A DNA stretch of 64,000 nt from Rhynchopus sp. YZ270_cl-10. Taxonomy: Eukaryota; Euglenozoa; Diplonemea; Diplonemida; Diplonemidae. Below the pieces are notes generated by a model. It made no database searches. It saw only the letters and a program-made list of their open reading frames with translations, and was not told the origin of the DNA. Positions 20,529 to 31,366 of the stretch are shown piece after piece. Where the stretch lies: NCBI GenBank assembly GCA_964035575.1, contig OZ037856.1:868001-932000 (forward strand), in the 5' to 3' direction. The translations under genes were made by a program, and so were the position numbers. The number at the start of each line of letters is the position of its first letter. Within the stretch, counting starts at the first letter, position 1.

Positions 20529-22710
20529 AGCGGGGGGATGGAGAGGGTTTGGGTCAATACACAATAATGCAAAAAGGTGGCCAGAAAAGGGCCCTAGTTT
20601 AGTTGGAAAACAGAGACCATGTTTTATTTTTTTTTTGGGAAAGGGGTTCTGCGATCTCGTTCCAATAGGGGTAGGTGTTTTTTTGTTGTCGCAAATTATA
20701 ACGAAAAGAGAATGATATGTTATGGGGGGAGACTTGCTTGCTGTGCAAAAAAAAAGCAAGACGAATCGTTTCTTTTTTTTTTGGGGGGGGAGGAGGAGGA
20801 GGAGGAGGGGGGGGAAGGGAGTAGTGCCTAGTAGCCTAGTTGACCGCAGTACGTCTCTCCTCGGTGTTCGCCTTCCTTGTTTTTTTTTTCAGAGGTGACC
20901 TGAGCACCAAAGAGGCTCACTCATCTTACTTTTTTGTGTAAAAAGATGTGTACACACCGTGACGTGAAGATTTTTTTTCCTTCTCTCTCTGCCTTTTAAA
21001 AAAATCTTGAGAACCGTAATGTGTACCGGGTGTACGACCTGTTGTGTCTTTACCAAAATCCCCTCTTCCTTTTTTTTGTGTAAATATACCATGTTCCTTT
21101 TCTTCTCGAGTGATTACCGTTTCTTTTTATGAGTATTTTTTTTCTTGCCAGTCCATCCCCCCCACCCGATTGTTTGGCAGTACCCTGTGTCCGCCAGTGT
21201 TCTGGGGAGGTGTTGTTTTGCATTTTCACCTGGTGTTGTGTCCATACCTTCCCCATATGCCACCCACCCACTAAGGCAATGTGCTTCACCCCCACGAGAC
21301 CCATCAGACCTGTTTTCAAATCTGTCCATCTTTGCTTCCTATCGCAAATTTGGGATGACGCTACAGGCCTTTATTTGCATACCCTCCCCTCAAACAGCAA
21401 ATGAAGTGCTCTCTGGGGTTCGATAACCAAGCGGAGAAGCAGTGCCCTGCAGGTCCCGGGTGTATGAGGCGTTATGTTGCAGCTTCTCATTGTTTTTTTT
21501 TTTTTTTTGGTTTTTGTTGTAACAACCATCCTCACCCTGTTGTATATACAGTCGTGTTAGATGGGGGGTGTTTTGAGAGAAAATTTACAAGGGTGATTCA
21601 CCTTAAGCCTTTTCGTCCTTTTCAGAATGTCCTCTTTTTGTGTATCATATTTTGCATTCTCCTGAGGTGCTTTGATAATCACTCTGGGGTGAGTTCGATA
21701 ACCAAAGCGGATGACCAAATACCCTGTGTATATCCTATCCAGACTCTCACCACAGCGAGGCGTTTTTCATAGCACACATTCTACTATGTGGAGAAGCAGC
21801 GTCCTGTGGTCCCGGGTGTATGAGGTGTTATGTACATTGCAACCTTCTTCTGTGTTGTGTCGAGCTTGGTCTCATCAAAAAAGTGCTTCTCTCATACATA
21901 CACCTATGTACCATATGGGCTATATTCTCAAGAATTTCCCCTAAGGGTTAGTTATCGAATATATCTACATTCCATGGGCTATATTCCGACGGATAGGGAT
22001 AAAACCCACGATCTCAAGTACACCTAGGGTTGGTGCTATGGGAAATCAGTCAACTACCTGTCAGCGACCTGTCAATATCGACCCCTCCCGGAGCACACCG
22101 CTACATGCTCTTTTTTTTTTCTGTTGCCAAAAATTCATTTGAATTTCCCCCCCTTCGTTTTATCTGTTATGTCTTGCGGCCCCTTCAGCAGTCCATTTTA
22201 GGGGAAGGTGTGCCATCTCTTGAAAAAAAACAAAAAAAAAAAACCTCATTGAGTACAGACCTTAGGTTCCCTTAGGCGATTGTCGACACAACAAAAAGAA
22301 TGTGCTCTCCCACAGCGAAGACATATTCTAGCTTTTCAAAGTTTTTTTTCCCCCCTTTTTGTGGACCGAACCCCCTAGTCTTCCCCACTCTTTTTCCCTT
22401 CCTCCGACACCACCCACGCTCTTTTTCTTTGGTCAGGTGGCTAAGATTTGACTTAGATTCATCCGACCAATTTTCTCATTTATATATATATTTTTTTTGA
22501 AAAAGATGCGAAGAAAGTACGAAAGAGGCGATTCGTTTTTGCAAACGTTGAACACACATTTTTTGAGGTTTTCTTTCTCCTCCTCCTCCTCCTCCTCCTT
22601 CCCTTCCTCCGCTCTACATTTTACCATACTCCGCTCTCTCTCTCTGCTCTCTCCCTATTCTTCATCACTCTTTTATTTTTTTTCAGGGAAAAAAAAGACA
22701 CACACAAAAG
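20529..22710. other. Gene-free 2.2 kb after the PXK-type gene
   Basis: No gene is supported. The stretch is homopolymer-rich (T, G and A runs). Two related segments, 21410-21500 and 21675-21775, share GGGGTTCGATAACC-like starts and GAGGCG ends with the GAGGCGTTTTGCAC family. Before the next gene lies CTCCTCCTCCTCCTCC and a T tract ending CAG (about 22685). Confidence 0.55.
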
Positions 22711-23022
22711 ATGAGCAGCAAAATCGTCGAAACGCAAATGCGTCTTCTCCAAGAGAGCAGCGTGAAGCAAATGAAGAGTACAAAACCGTCGAAAAATGGG
22801 AAAAAAGGAAAGAAAAATTCGAAAGCGCCCCACGTAGCAGTGAAGAAGACTAGTTTTGAGGGCCTGAAGCGTGGTATCGCGATGGATTCGAGGGTGCAGA
22901 AGGCAAAGGCGAGCAGGCAGCGTGGCAGCAACATTGCAGAAAATATCTCAAAACTAACAACAAGAACGCAGGCAACGGAGCTCGCACAACGTCATATGAG
23001 AGAGGCGCTGAAGATGCTTTGA
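22711..23022 (+). CDS. Small basic protein of unknown function
   Basis: This is a 103-residue protein, strongly basic in its first half (KSTKPSKNGKKGKKNSK) with a helical C-terminal half (SKLTTRTQATELAQRHMREA). There is no signal peptide, membrane segment or zinc ligand. I do not recognise the family. The composition would suit a nucleolar or RNA-binding factor, but that is only a guess. Support for it being real: the ATG follows a long pyrimidine tract ending TTTTCAG by 24 bases, like other genes here, and the frame is GC-richer and free of the homopolymers that fill the flanks. It ends 780 bases before the next gene. Confidence 0.65.
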   Translation: MSSKIVETQMRLLQESSVKQMKSTKPSKNGKKGKKNSKAPHVAVKKTSFEGLKRGIAMDSRVQKAKASRQRGSNIAENISKLTTRTQATELAQRHMREALKML

Positions 23023-23803
23023 AATGTTTTTCTTTTGGAGTTTTGGAAAAAAGGGTACCAGATTTTCCTCATCTCTTCTTGCCACTCTAGGGGGATGAGG
23101 TGCCCACTGCGAAGTTTGCGACACTGTCAGTTTTGTACCTGCTCTAGCCTGTGAGGAGACCCTTTCCTGTACTCAGCAGGGAGTGAAGGGGATTTGTCAA
23201 CACAAAAAAAAGCAAATCGTGGAGTTCACAGAGTGACTGCACATTGCAAAAAAAAATATTCCAAGGAAAAGAAGAAGAAAAAATAATTTAGATACATCAT
23301 CCGGTTCAAGGTGATCAATCAGTATTCCTTTTGGTTCGGGGGTTTTTATATAGATGAGTGTACCTGTGTGCATCCGTCTTTTTCATTTTTTTTTTTTTTT
23401 TTCATTTTCCCCGATTTTCCCCCTATCCTCCAAGCTTTTATTGCAAAGCAAAGATTTCCCTCTTTCCCCCAACCTTTTTTTTTTATCCCGCACGATAAGT
23501 AGGACTGCATGGTTGAGGTCCCGGTACAGCCGGTCACCAACCATGCCCACCAACCAAGGTACACTGTTCACGAGCAGGATGTTGTATTTCAAGTCAATTT
23601 TATTTCATTTCTTTCTTTCGTGCACTTTCATCCGGGGCTAGCTAGCATCGTACATGGGTCAGTCGGTGCCTGCATCAATAACTTCACTTTCTCTTCTTTC
23701 TTTTTCTGCACCCCCGCCTATCCTGCATTATCAAAATTCACTTTTTATCCCATCACACACCTTTGAAAAACCCATCACAATTCAACACAGAATTGCATTA
23801 CAC
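23023..23803. other. Spacer with a full family B repeat
   Basis: No gene is supported. It contains a full family B copy (23491-23606), then a piece shared with the SNARE gene's second intron (TTCATCCGGGGCT, GGGTCAGTCGG, AATAACTTCACT at 23627-23690). It ends with ATTCAACACAG 14 bases before the next start. Confidence 0.6.
23491..23606 (+). repeat. Family B repeat, full copy upstream of the coiled-coil gene
   Basis: Landmarks are AAGTAGGACTGCATGGTTGA, CCGGTACAGCCGGTC, CAACCAAGGTACACTGTTCA and TTGTATTTCAAGTCAATTTT. It is in the same orientation as the gene that starts 198 bases later. Confidence 0.8.
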
Positions 23804-24763
23804 ATGGCGTACCCTACGTCACGGATAACTGAGGGGTGGGAGCGGTCTTTACGACGGCATGATGAGACGAGTCTCAATGTGCTGAACACACGCCGTGCTG
23901 TGGCACAACGTCTTGACGACGCTGTGGCAGCTGAGGAGGAGGCCACTGGCATGCGTCTTGCCGATGTGATACAGAGTGTCGCGCACCTCAAGGCCACTGT
24001 GGAGAGCCTTGCTGAGATGGTGTGCGACGAGCTGCAAAACACTTCAGCACAACTTCGCTCCCAGGGCACGATGCTTGACGATCTCTCCTACAAGGTGCAG
24101 ATTCTTCTCTCTCGTGACGACACGCCACCACCACCACCACCACCAAAAGACAACGCAGCTCTTCTCTCCCGCAAGGCACTTCAATCGTCAAACTCCCTTC
24201 GCAATGTGATAGCCACCGTTATAAAAGAAAACGAATCGGTTTCAAAGCGGATTGCAGCCGTAGAAGCTGCACAGAGACTGTCGCATGAGGACAGTGCGAA
24301 GAGGATTGATGAGACGGAGACGATTGTGTTGGGGTTGCAGAGGGCGATGGCGTGCGTCAAGCAGCTTCAGGAGGAGCAAGAGAGACAGTCGGAGACATTG
24401 TTGACGCAACGATTGGAGACCATGGCTGAACGGTCGCAGGGCGCTGTGGAGGAGCGGCAGGGGGGGCAGGACCACCACACAGCGGTGCAGTTCGAACACA
24501 ACTTCGCAAGCCTCGAGCACAGAGTCTCCTCACTCCAGGCAGCGTCCGTAGGTATCGTAAGCGATCTACAAAGCGTCAAGATGGCGCTTTCTGTCCAAGA
24601 AAAACGTACCGGTGTCCTCCACTCTATCTCCCAAGGAGTCGCAGACAAGGCAGATGAAGCATTTGGATATGCAAAAGACACGCGTAGGGCAACAAGGCGC
24701 TCACTAGAGGGGCTGGCCGAATCGCTAAATGTGTCATGCCCGTCGATGCCTCTGGTTGGTTAG
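23804..24763 (+). CDS. Coiled-coil protein of unknown function
   Basis: The product has 319 residues. Long helical stretches rich in Glu, Gln, Arg and Leu cover about 30-105 and 125-310. They are split by a run of seven prolines (about residue 108), which separates two coiled-coil parts. There is no signal peptide or membrane helix. I do not recognise a family; a cytoskeletal or scaffolding role is a guess. The start ACACATGGCG follows TTCAACACAG, which resembles the acceptor-like tracts before other genes. An in-frame ATG at 23654 would add 50 residues encoded by repeat-derived DNA, so I prefer 23804. It is a single exon. Confidence 0.8.
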   Translation: MAYPTSRITEGWERSLRRHDETSLNVLNTRRAVAQRLDDAVAAEEEATGMRLADVIQSVAHLKATVESLAEMVCDELQNTSAQLRSQGTMLDDLSYKVQILLSRDDTPPPPPPPKDNAALLSRKALQSSNSLRNVIATVIKENESVSKRIAAVEAAQRLSHEDSAKRIDETETIVLGLQRAMACVKQLQEEQERQSETLLTQRLETMAERSQGAVEERQGGQDHHTAVQFEHNFASLEHRVSSLQAASVGIVSDLQSVKMALSVQEKRTGVLHSISQGVADKADEAFGYAKDTRRATRRSLEGLAESLNVSCPSMPLVG

Positions 24764-24937
24764 AAAAGGTGGCAAAAACCCCAAATTAAAGTTCAAAAAA
24801 AAAAAAAAAAAATGTACATTACAGTAAGGATTAGATGAGAAAGCCTACCCCCCTCTCAACTCTCCTCCCTTTTTTTCTCTCTAGAATTTTCGAAAAATAC
24901 CTTTTAAAATACCTACAGTACATTTTTTTTTTTAAAA

Positions 24938-26668
24938 ATGGGCGAATTAATACTGAACACATCTGATTGGGACCAGGTTGAGTATCTTGGGGGGCAGCCA
25001 GGGTCGTCATGTTTCAATGTAAGGGCGAAGGAGGACAAATTCCGATTTGAGATTGCTCGGATACCGGTGTATATGGGGCATACTGTGTGCCATAGGTGTC
25101 TGAATGCGATTAGTGCAGTGACAGTGGTGAGCTTTTTGGCTGCAGACCGTGAGGGGGGACGTCAGCAGGGGGGTACTGTGGTGCTTGAATGGGACCATTC
25201 GCTGGAGGGGATGGATCTTGTTGTGAAGGATATAAAGGCAATGCTGTTTGCAGCGATTGAGGAGCAGGCAGAAATAGAGCAAAAGGAGATATTTTTTTCA
25301 AAGGAAACAGCCCCAGGGAAAGAGAAGCAACCTGCCATACAGCCGCCAAAGTTTTCCCTCCAGCTTCGCTCTGTGAAGTCCTACACCTACTGGAACACCT
25401 CGCTGTTTCGGACGCTTATTGTTTATGTTTCGCCACTACAGAATTATGTAAAAAACCCTTTCACCGACGAAAGCCTTGCAGTCGTACTAGCTAGTATAGA
25501 AGAGCGTCTTACTGCATTCCGACCTGACGGGAAAAACCTGCTTGCAGAACACTTCGCTATCACCCTCGATGAAAAGGAAGAAAGCGAAACAAAACAGAAG
25601 CTCTTCACACACAAATTCTACGTCCACTTTTTGGACCACGAAATGGCTGAGAGATATTCCGATGCGTTTATGAGTCTTGTTGTACAAAACAAGGATGTGA
25701 GATTTGTGTTAAATTCTCATGAATTGACGTCGTTTGCTTGGCCGCTTAGACAGTTTTTTGAAGAATTACGTTCGATGGATGTGACCAAATACATATTTGG
25801 ACCAAACAAGAACAACATCAACGCAAAGGTTTCTGATCAACCTGAAGAATCAGTCGAACCTGAAACCGTTGCAAGATATCTTTACAATGCGCGAGACGCA
25901 ACCAACGCACAAAAGAGTCTAGCCCTCTCCTTTCTCGCACGGCAGGCCCTCTCTTCGAAATCCACCTTGGTCAAACCTGGCGACTTAGTATCCTCCTTCA
26001 TCACTATACCCGAGGCTTGCCTCCTTGCGATCAAATTGTACAACAAAAACTACTCTGCGTTCTTAATGTTAAAGGAGGTCCTGGAGGACAGCCCTGCTGG
26101 GTGTTATGTAGATGTGACCATGGATGATCGGGTCGTTCAGATGGACGAAGATAAGGTAAGGGCTCATGTTACTGCAGAGATTGGCCAGGTGTATGTAGCG
26201 GAGGATAGTCCGCAGGCGTTGATGGAGTTATATTATGAGGTGCGTGGAAATCAAGAGATAATGATGACAGACGGGAAGAGAGTGGAATGTGCAGCGTGTT
26301 GTGAGATGATTGACCGCAAGGAGTGTGATCCGTCGTTGAGATGCTCGGCGTACATCGCGTTGGCAAAGCAGAAGCAGAAGTACCCCAGTATGGAGATCTC
26401 AGTGCGGGGTTGCAAACAAAGCGTGACCGCCTCACAGCTCCTCAATCTCGCTATCGAGGTCTGTCCTGACCGAGCAGCACCATACCTTCTCAAGTACCAA
26501 GAGATCAAAGACACCCCAATCTCTCAAGTGACCCTCAAAATTCACGGAAAAGACCACCATTTCACCCAACAACAACTCCGTGAAGAAGGGGAAACGATCC
26601 TGCGTACGCTAGCATACCGTGGGTGTCTGAGTCTCTTTGCCAAACCCCCGAGTGTTGCGGCGAAGTGA
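24938..26668 (+). CDS. 576-residue orphan protein
   Basis: This is a long single-exon frame with coding-like composition and no low-complexity tracts. I do not recognise a domain. Visible features are a Cys pair near the N-terminus (HTVCHRC, about residues 49-55), a helical segment around 110-130, and a C-terminal third with several Cys residues (ECAACCEMIDRKECDPSLRC, about residues 448-467) and helical-repeat-like text (ASQLLNLAIEVCPDRAAPYL). There is no signal peptide or membrane helix. Two similar stretches (CYVDVTMDDRVVQMDEDKVR and VTLKIHGKDHHFTQQQLREE) hint at an internal repeat. The pyrimidine-AG tract TTTTTTCTCTCTAG lies about 54 bases upstream. Confidence 0.85.
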   Translation: MGELILNTSDWDQVEYLGGQPGSSCFNVRAKEDKFRFEIARIPVYMGHTVCHRCLNAISAVTVVSFLAADREGGRQQGGTVVLEWDHSLEGMDLVVKDIKAMLFAAIEEQAEIEQKEIFFSKETAPGKEKQPAIQPPKFSLQLRSVKSYTYWNTSLFRTLIVYVSPLQNYVKNPFTDESLAVVLASIEERLTAFRPDGKNLLAEHFAITLDEKEESETKQKLFTHKFYVHFLDHEMAERYSDAFMSLVVQNKDVRFVLNSHELTSFAWPLRQFFEELRSMDVTKYIFGPNKNNINAKVSDQPEESVEPETVARYLYNARDATNAQKSLALSFLARQALSSKSTLVKPGDLVSSFITIPEACLLAIKLYNKNYSAFLMLKEVLEDSPAGCYVDVTMDDRVVQMDEDKVRAHVTAEIGQVYVAEDSPQALMELYYEVRGNQEIMMTDGKRVECAACCEMIDRKECDPSLRCSAYIALAKQKQKYPSMEISVRGCKQSVTASQLLNLAIEVCPDRAAPYLLKYQEIKDTPISQVTLKIHGKDHHFTQQQLREEGETILRTLAYRGCLSLFAKPPSVAAK

Positions 26669-27049
26669 GGAGGGGGGGGTGAGGGGGGGAAAGGCAGGGG
26701 GGTGGGGCTGTCCCAAAATGGAAAAAAAGGGCTTTGGTCAGTCAGCATTGAGTGCAGACCGAGGACACAAAAAAAATGCATTTTTTTTTTTGAGAGAAAA
26801 AGGAACCGTTTTCTCAGACGGTGCTTTTTTGCCTCGGTTAGCTTCCGTGCAGACTTTTTTTTTCCCCTCCACAGTAGGTGAAACGTAAATAGTAATAGCG
26901 ATGTAAATAGTAGCTGATGTAAATAGTAGACATGGGGGAGGGGGTTTATAAACTTTTCTTTTTTCTTTTTCTTTTTACCTCGAAGTTGAGGAAACGTTCT
27001 CACCATGTTGAGAGGAGAGGGGAGGGGGGTGTTGGGATGGGTGCACGAC

Positions 27050-27172
27050 TATGTTACATTACAAGTGAAGTTACTCATAACGTTACAAGTGAAAAAACCG
27101 TTACAAGTGGGTTACATGTATGTTACATGTAACAAAAGTTACATGTAACTCCACTTGTAACACCCGTTACTT
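27050..27172. repeat. Cluster of GTTACAAGTG direct and inverted repeats
   Basis: GTTACAAGTG appears several times, followed by GTTACATGTATGTTACATGT and the inverted form CCACTTGTAAC. The block can fold on itself. It may be a small element end or a protein-binding cluster; function is unknown. Confidence 0.55.
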
Positions 27173-27452
27173 CAACGTCGTGTGGGTGGGTGGGTACCTC
27201 AAAATGAAGAGAACAAACTGCGAAGGGGGAGTTTTTTTTTTGTCGGATTGTGGTACGTGGATCTCTGCGACTTACGTTTCATCATTCAAAATTTCAAGAA
27301 AAAAAAAAAACTTTTTCATCGTGCGATATGCTGTGCGAAGTCTGTTGTGCTCATGTCCTCATTAAGTATCACTCCTTCGGGTTGCGGTCTTTGTGAGGCG
27401 TGTGTATCTCAGATTAGTTTACGTAGGGTGGGCACCTGACATAGCGACCTTC

Positions 27453-27502
27453 AACTACCCGCCTTGAAACACGGACCAAGGAGTCTAATACGTGTGCAAG
27501 GA
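27453..27502 (+). rRNA. Fragment of large-subunit rRNA gene
   Basis: The stretch CTACCCGCCTTGAAACACGG, then ACCAAGGAGTCTAATACGTG and TGCAAGG matches the highly conserved LSU rRNA segment normally read as CCCGTCTTGAAACACGGACC. Flanking DNA is not recognisable rRNA, so this is an isolated nuclear scrap of about 50 bases, not a functional gene. Confidence 0.8.
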
Positions 27503-27740
27503 TTTAACGTTTTTTTGTCTGCGTTTCTCATTGGTTTATGGAAAATCCTCTAAAGAGAGTGTGCTGCGATGGGTTCACCGAAAAGGTGTCTAGCGTGAAT
27601 CTGTCCCTTCCTTTTTTAATTTTTATTGAGTCAAAAAGAAAGGCTAAATGTAATTACATCTAACGTGACTGCTATGCAGTGGGTATTCTGGGGGTGAGGG
27701 GGGAGGAAACTACTTTGGAATGGGAAAAAAAGAATACCTA

Positions 27741-28423
27741 CCCCCCCCCGTGCATAAGTCCGACCCCCATGACCCGTGCATAAGTCCGATGACCCGTGTA
27801 TAAGTCCGGGCAGATTTGGGATTAGGATCGGACTTATGCACAGGCCGACTTATACACCGGTTTTGTGTACTGGTCGTGGTGAAAATTTTTTTTGGGGCAT
27901 TTTCCCGCTCGCGAAGCGAGCGGGGGGAAAAAATTGGGGCGTTTTTCCGCTCGCGAAGCGAGCGCAATTGTATTTTTATTGGCGGTGTATTCACCAGGGA
28001 TCATCTTCGCTTCTCGTGTCAACACGTCATCCTCACAATTCTCAAAGATGTGAACCTGTTACTGCAAAATTGGAAAACTTGGCACCCCAAACACCCTCAA
28101 CAGCCAAAAGGTGCCCCTTGTTGCTGGGAGTTGGTTCTCATGTTTGATACCTGCACAGCAAGCATTCCTCTGAGTCCACCGCTGTTTGGCCTGCCTGCGG
28201 CGTTGTACCGAAGGTGCACGAAGACAGGGTAAATTTTGCGGTCCCTCATGTGGGTCACTCACACTGAGGTGACGTGCCACTGCATGGGTCTGGGTACCTG
28301 GGTGCACAAACCGGTGTATAAGTCCGAAACCCGTGCATAAGTCCGAAACCCCGTGTATAAGTCCGGAGGCCCTCAGCCCCCCCAAAAATCGGACTTATAC
28401 GCAGACTTATGCACGGGGGGGGG
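27741..28423. mobile_element. 683-bp terminal-inverted-repeat element (MITE-like)
   Basis: The left end reads CCCCCCCCCGTGCATAAGTC and the right end is its inverse; both have nine C/G. Inverted arms of about 115 bases carry several copies of CGTGCATAAGTCCGA. The interior has two hairpins of CGCTCGCGAAGCGAGCG type (27906-27965) and no gene. The symmetric ends and lack of coding capacity fit a non-autonomous DNA element; no clear target duplication was seen. Confidence 0.8.
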
Positions 28424-28426
28424 TTA

Positions 28427-29029
28427 GGGGGGGTCAAATGCACTTAAAAAAACGATACAAACGTCATTTTTTCGAGTTTTTGATAAAAACGCATTATTTT
28501 GGATGATTGAGTAGAAATTTTGACCAAGAACCTCTCAAAAACATCGTGGGGGGTGGTTTTCACGCCAGAGGGGGATCACATGCACCCCAAATGGTGAAAT
28601 TCCAAAAAAAAAAAAAAATTGCCCATGACTGGTACCGGCCCCACCAATTCCTTAAGGAATTAAATTCCGATTTTTTTCATTTTTTTTGCGATTTTTTTGC
28701 TCAAAAATTGACGATACCCTGTTTTCGGGGCAAAACTCTCTAATTTTGGGCAGTTCCGTGTGAAAATATGCAAAAATAGTCAAAAATTGGAAAATCGTTA
28801 AGGAAATCGTTAAGGAAATCCTTAACGACTTAACGTGGGGTACCAATCATGGGCAATTTTTCAATTTTCACGTTTTAGCACCTCCTGGGCCCGAAAAATG
28901 GGTCAAAACCGACCGACAAACAGTTTTCCACACGATATGTGTCACATTTTCGGGTCAGATTCACTTAGAAATGCGTTTTTATCAAAAACTGAAAAAAGTG
29001 GGTTTGTATCACCCATTTGACCGCCCCTA
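28427..29029. mobile_element. 600-bp foldback element
   Basis: The outer arms GGGGGGGTCAAATGCAC (28427-28443) and the inverse near 29012-29027 pair. Further in, TTTTTGATAAAAACGCATT pairs with AATGCGTTTTTATCAAAAAC (28972-28991). Near the middle, ATTGCCCATGACTGGTACC pairs with GGTACCAATCATGGGCAAT. Almost the whole unit can form one long imperfect hairpin. It abuts the 683-bp element. No coding region is present. Confidence 0.75.
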
Positions 29030-29470
29030 CGGGGGGGGGTAGGTACATGATTTTCAAAAAAAAAGGCCCCTTTTTTTTACAAAATAGAATCAAGCAACGG
29101 TTACAGAGTTTCTTACATTGTCTAATTCTCTGTTGAGGCTGTTAAGGCGGACAGTTGCGTTGTAAGCATATTACCTCCATCTCGCTTTACCGAAACCACC
29201 TCAGGGGGTTTTGGATCAGCAAATTTGGTTTTTTTTTTTTGTCAAAAAAAAGCATCAACACACACCAACAGGGTTGTGGGGGCCCTTAATACAACACACA
29301 TCAATCCCCACCCCTTTTTTTCTTTCTGTCGCCCCCTTAGACAATCCTTTTTGTTATTTTTTTTAGATTTTAGTGTGTAGCTAATTTCTAGCTACAGTGC
29401 GGTGCTTTGATATAAACACAGTTCCCTTCTCTGTTGCTTCTCTAGTTATTATTCTTCCCTTGGATACACT

Positions 29471-31366
29471 ATGGGGCAGCGTCGCATCTCATCCACCAGC
29501 CCAGACCTCCTCGTCTTCACAGAGCGCGGCCCACGCACTACCACAACACCACGGAAGGCACGTGCCGGTACAGCGCTCATCGTCTTTGCAATATGCAGTG
29601 TCTCTTCCTGGCTTGGTCGTATGCAACTTAAAGCCCCCCCCAAAAAAATGCAAAAAAAAAATCCCCCCCACGATTTTTTGTAAGTTTGCGGAAAAATCCC
29701 ATGATTTTTTACGGGAGCAGCATATATCAGATGTAAAATCACGAAATGGATTGCATGGTTGGGGTCCACCCCGGTACAGCCGGTTTTTGTACCAAAGGTA
29801 CACTGTCATGAGTGGGATGTTGGATTTCTCAATTTTTTTTTAGTCCTGCAAAACACAAATTCATCAAAAAAAACGGCAAATATTCTTCAGGGATTTTGCC
29901 TTAGCTTTTAACCAATACATCAACCACACACAGTTCTCTACAAAGTGACGCAGGGCAGGTTCGACAACGTGGACTCAGTACGCCCTGCACGCAACGACTC
30001 TACATTGGACAAGGTGTTCAGCTGGGGGTCGGAGATGCCGCACATATGCTTCATGAACAAACACGTGGAGATTTGCGAGGAGGAGTTCATGACGAATGAG
30101 CAGTGCAACCACGAGGAGTGTCCGTGGAAGTGCGGCGCATGCGCCACATACGGCGGCCCCACCCGCACCCTCTTTGACGCAGCAGGAGGCACGCTCTTCA
30201 TCAAGAGTGCGTACTCAGGCGACCTAGTGGGCAAGTCCTACGATGAAAAGCTGAACCCCGCACTCCTCAAACACAAGAAGCAGCCAACAAACCTTTTAAC
30301 GCAGGAAGTGCCGCTCTTATGGTGGGGGACCAGGTATGCAGAAAGTGGGTTTTGTCTCGTTAAAGATGGGGGGGAGGGTGAGGGGGAGGGGGTATTTGAA
30401 GCTTGCGGGATATGGAGTTGGAGGCCTGTGGGGTATATGTGGGGGTTTTGTATTGTGGAGTATTGTGTTAAGGATATAATGACTTTTCTTGTCTTTTGCG
30501 TCGTACAACAACACTGCAGGAGAGACGACCTCTGTACCCTCCCTTCTGGCGAAGAAGGCGAGATTTGGAACAAATTGCGCACAGCGGAGCTGACCCCTGC
30601 AGCGAAACGCTTGCGTGTACTTTGCTTGGTGATGACAACGCATTTGACCCGCTTTTCTCGTCTTGAGGCGCAACGGCGCACTTGGGGGACACAGTGCGAC
30701 GGGTTTATTGCACTGAGCGATGTGTGGGACCCTGAGGTGCCCTCCATGGCCCTGGCACAGGAGGGCACACCCTACCACCCACATACGTGGCAACGCTCCC
30801 GCGCCGCCTGGGCGTGGGCTGCAGAACGGCACCTCGAAGGCTACGACTACTTCGTCATGAGCACGGACGACTCATACCTCAACGTCGTCAACCTCAAGAG
30901 CTACCTTGCCGGCTTCTCGCCGAAGCAGCCACACTACTTTGGACGCCGCCTCATGGAAGGCAAGCTGCCCTTCAACATTGGACGTGCAAGCTATGTCCTA
31001 TCACACGAAGCACTGCGTGTCTTGGCATCACGCCTGGACGATTCGCTGACATGCGACCCGCACGGGAACATTTCACGTGCAGACGTACAGATTTCACGGT
31101 GTTTTGCTGCGGTCAACATTATACCTGTCGACACACAAGACACACACGGTGCAGAACGTTTCCACCCCGTCGCGCCGGTCCTTCTCCCACAGATCAACCC
31201 AGCACACTGGCTGTACAACCGCAGCAAACACTTTGTCCCAGGCCACCCAGGTGTCAGCACTGAGTCGATCTCTTTCCAAGGCCTCAAGCCTGATGACATG
31301 CGCCGCATGCACATGACACTTCACCGCTGCAATCAGCCCGATGCAGAAGGATCAGACCCCACCTAA
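29471..31366 (+). CDS. Type II Golgi glycosyltransferase, GT31/C1GalT-like
   Basis: Exons 29471-29618, 29934-30333 and 30520-31366 join in phase to give 464 residues. Exon 1 codes a short cytosolic Arg-rich tail and a signal anchor (AGTALIVFAICSVSSWL), as in Golgi glycosyltransferases. The catalytic part resembles core-1 beta-1,3-galactosyltransferases: RLRVLCLVMTTH, EAQRRTWG, the acidic metal site YDYFVMSTDDSYLNVVNLKS, HYFGRRL and FNIGRASYVLSHEAL. In C1GalT the metal site reads ADDDTY; here the first Asp is Thr (TDDSY), so metal binding may differ. A Cys-rich stretch lies at about residues 75-105 (CNHEECPWKCGACATY). The second intron is 186 bases, a multiple of three without a stop, so a retained form would add 62 residues. 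Intron 1 contains a family B repeat. Confidence 0.85.
29729..29840 (+). repeat. Family B repeat inside intron 1 of the glycosyltransferase gene
   Basis: CAGATGTAAAATCACGAAAT, GCATGGTTGGGGTCCACC, CCGGTACAGCCGG and AAAGGTACACTGTCATGAG match the copies at 45781 and 54155, which are also intronic and in the sense orientation. Confidence 0.85.

Larger units (their letters stand above)
26669..29470. other. Gene-free 2.8 kb with two palindromic elements
   Basis: No gene is supported. Separate entries describe a palindromic GTTAC patch, an LSU rRNA scrap, a 683-bp inverted-repeat element and a 600-bp foldback element. The remainder is homopolymer-rich. Confidence 0.6.

Noticed and set aside
19614-20759. 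Long minus-strand frames over the PXK-type last exon
   Set aside because: They mirror the GC-rich Pro/Gly minisatellite; the + strand frame is joined in phase to the upstream exons and ends in a WH2 motif.
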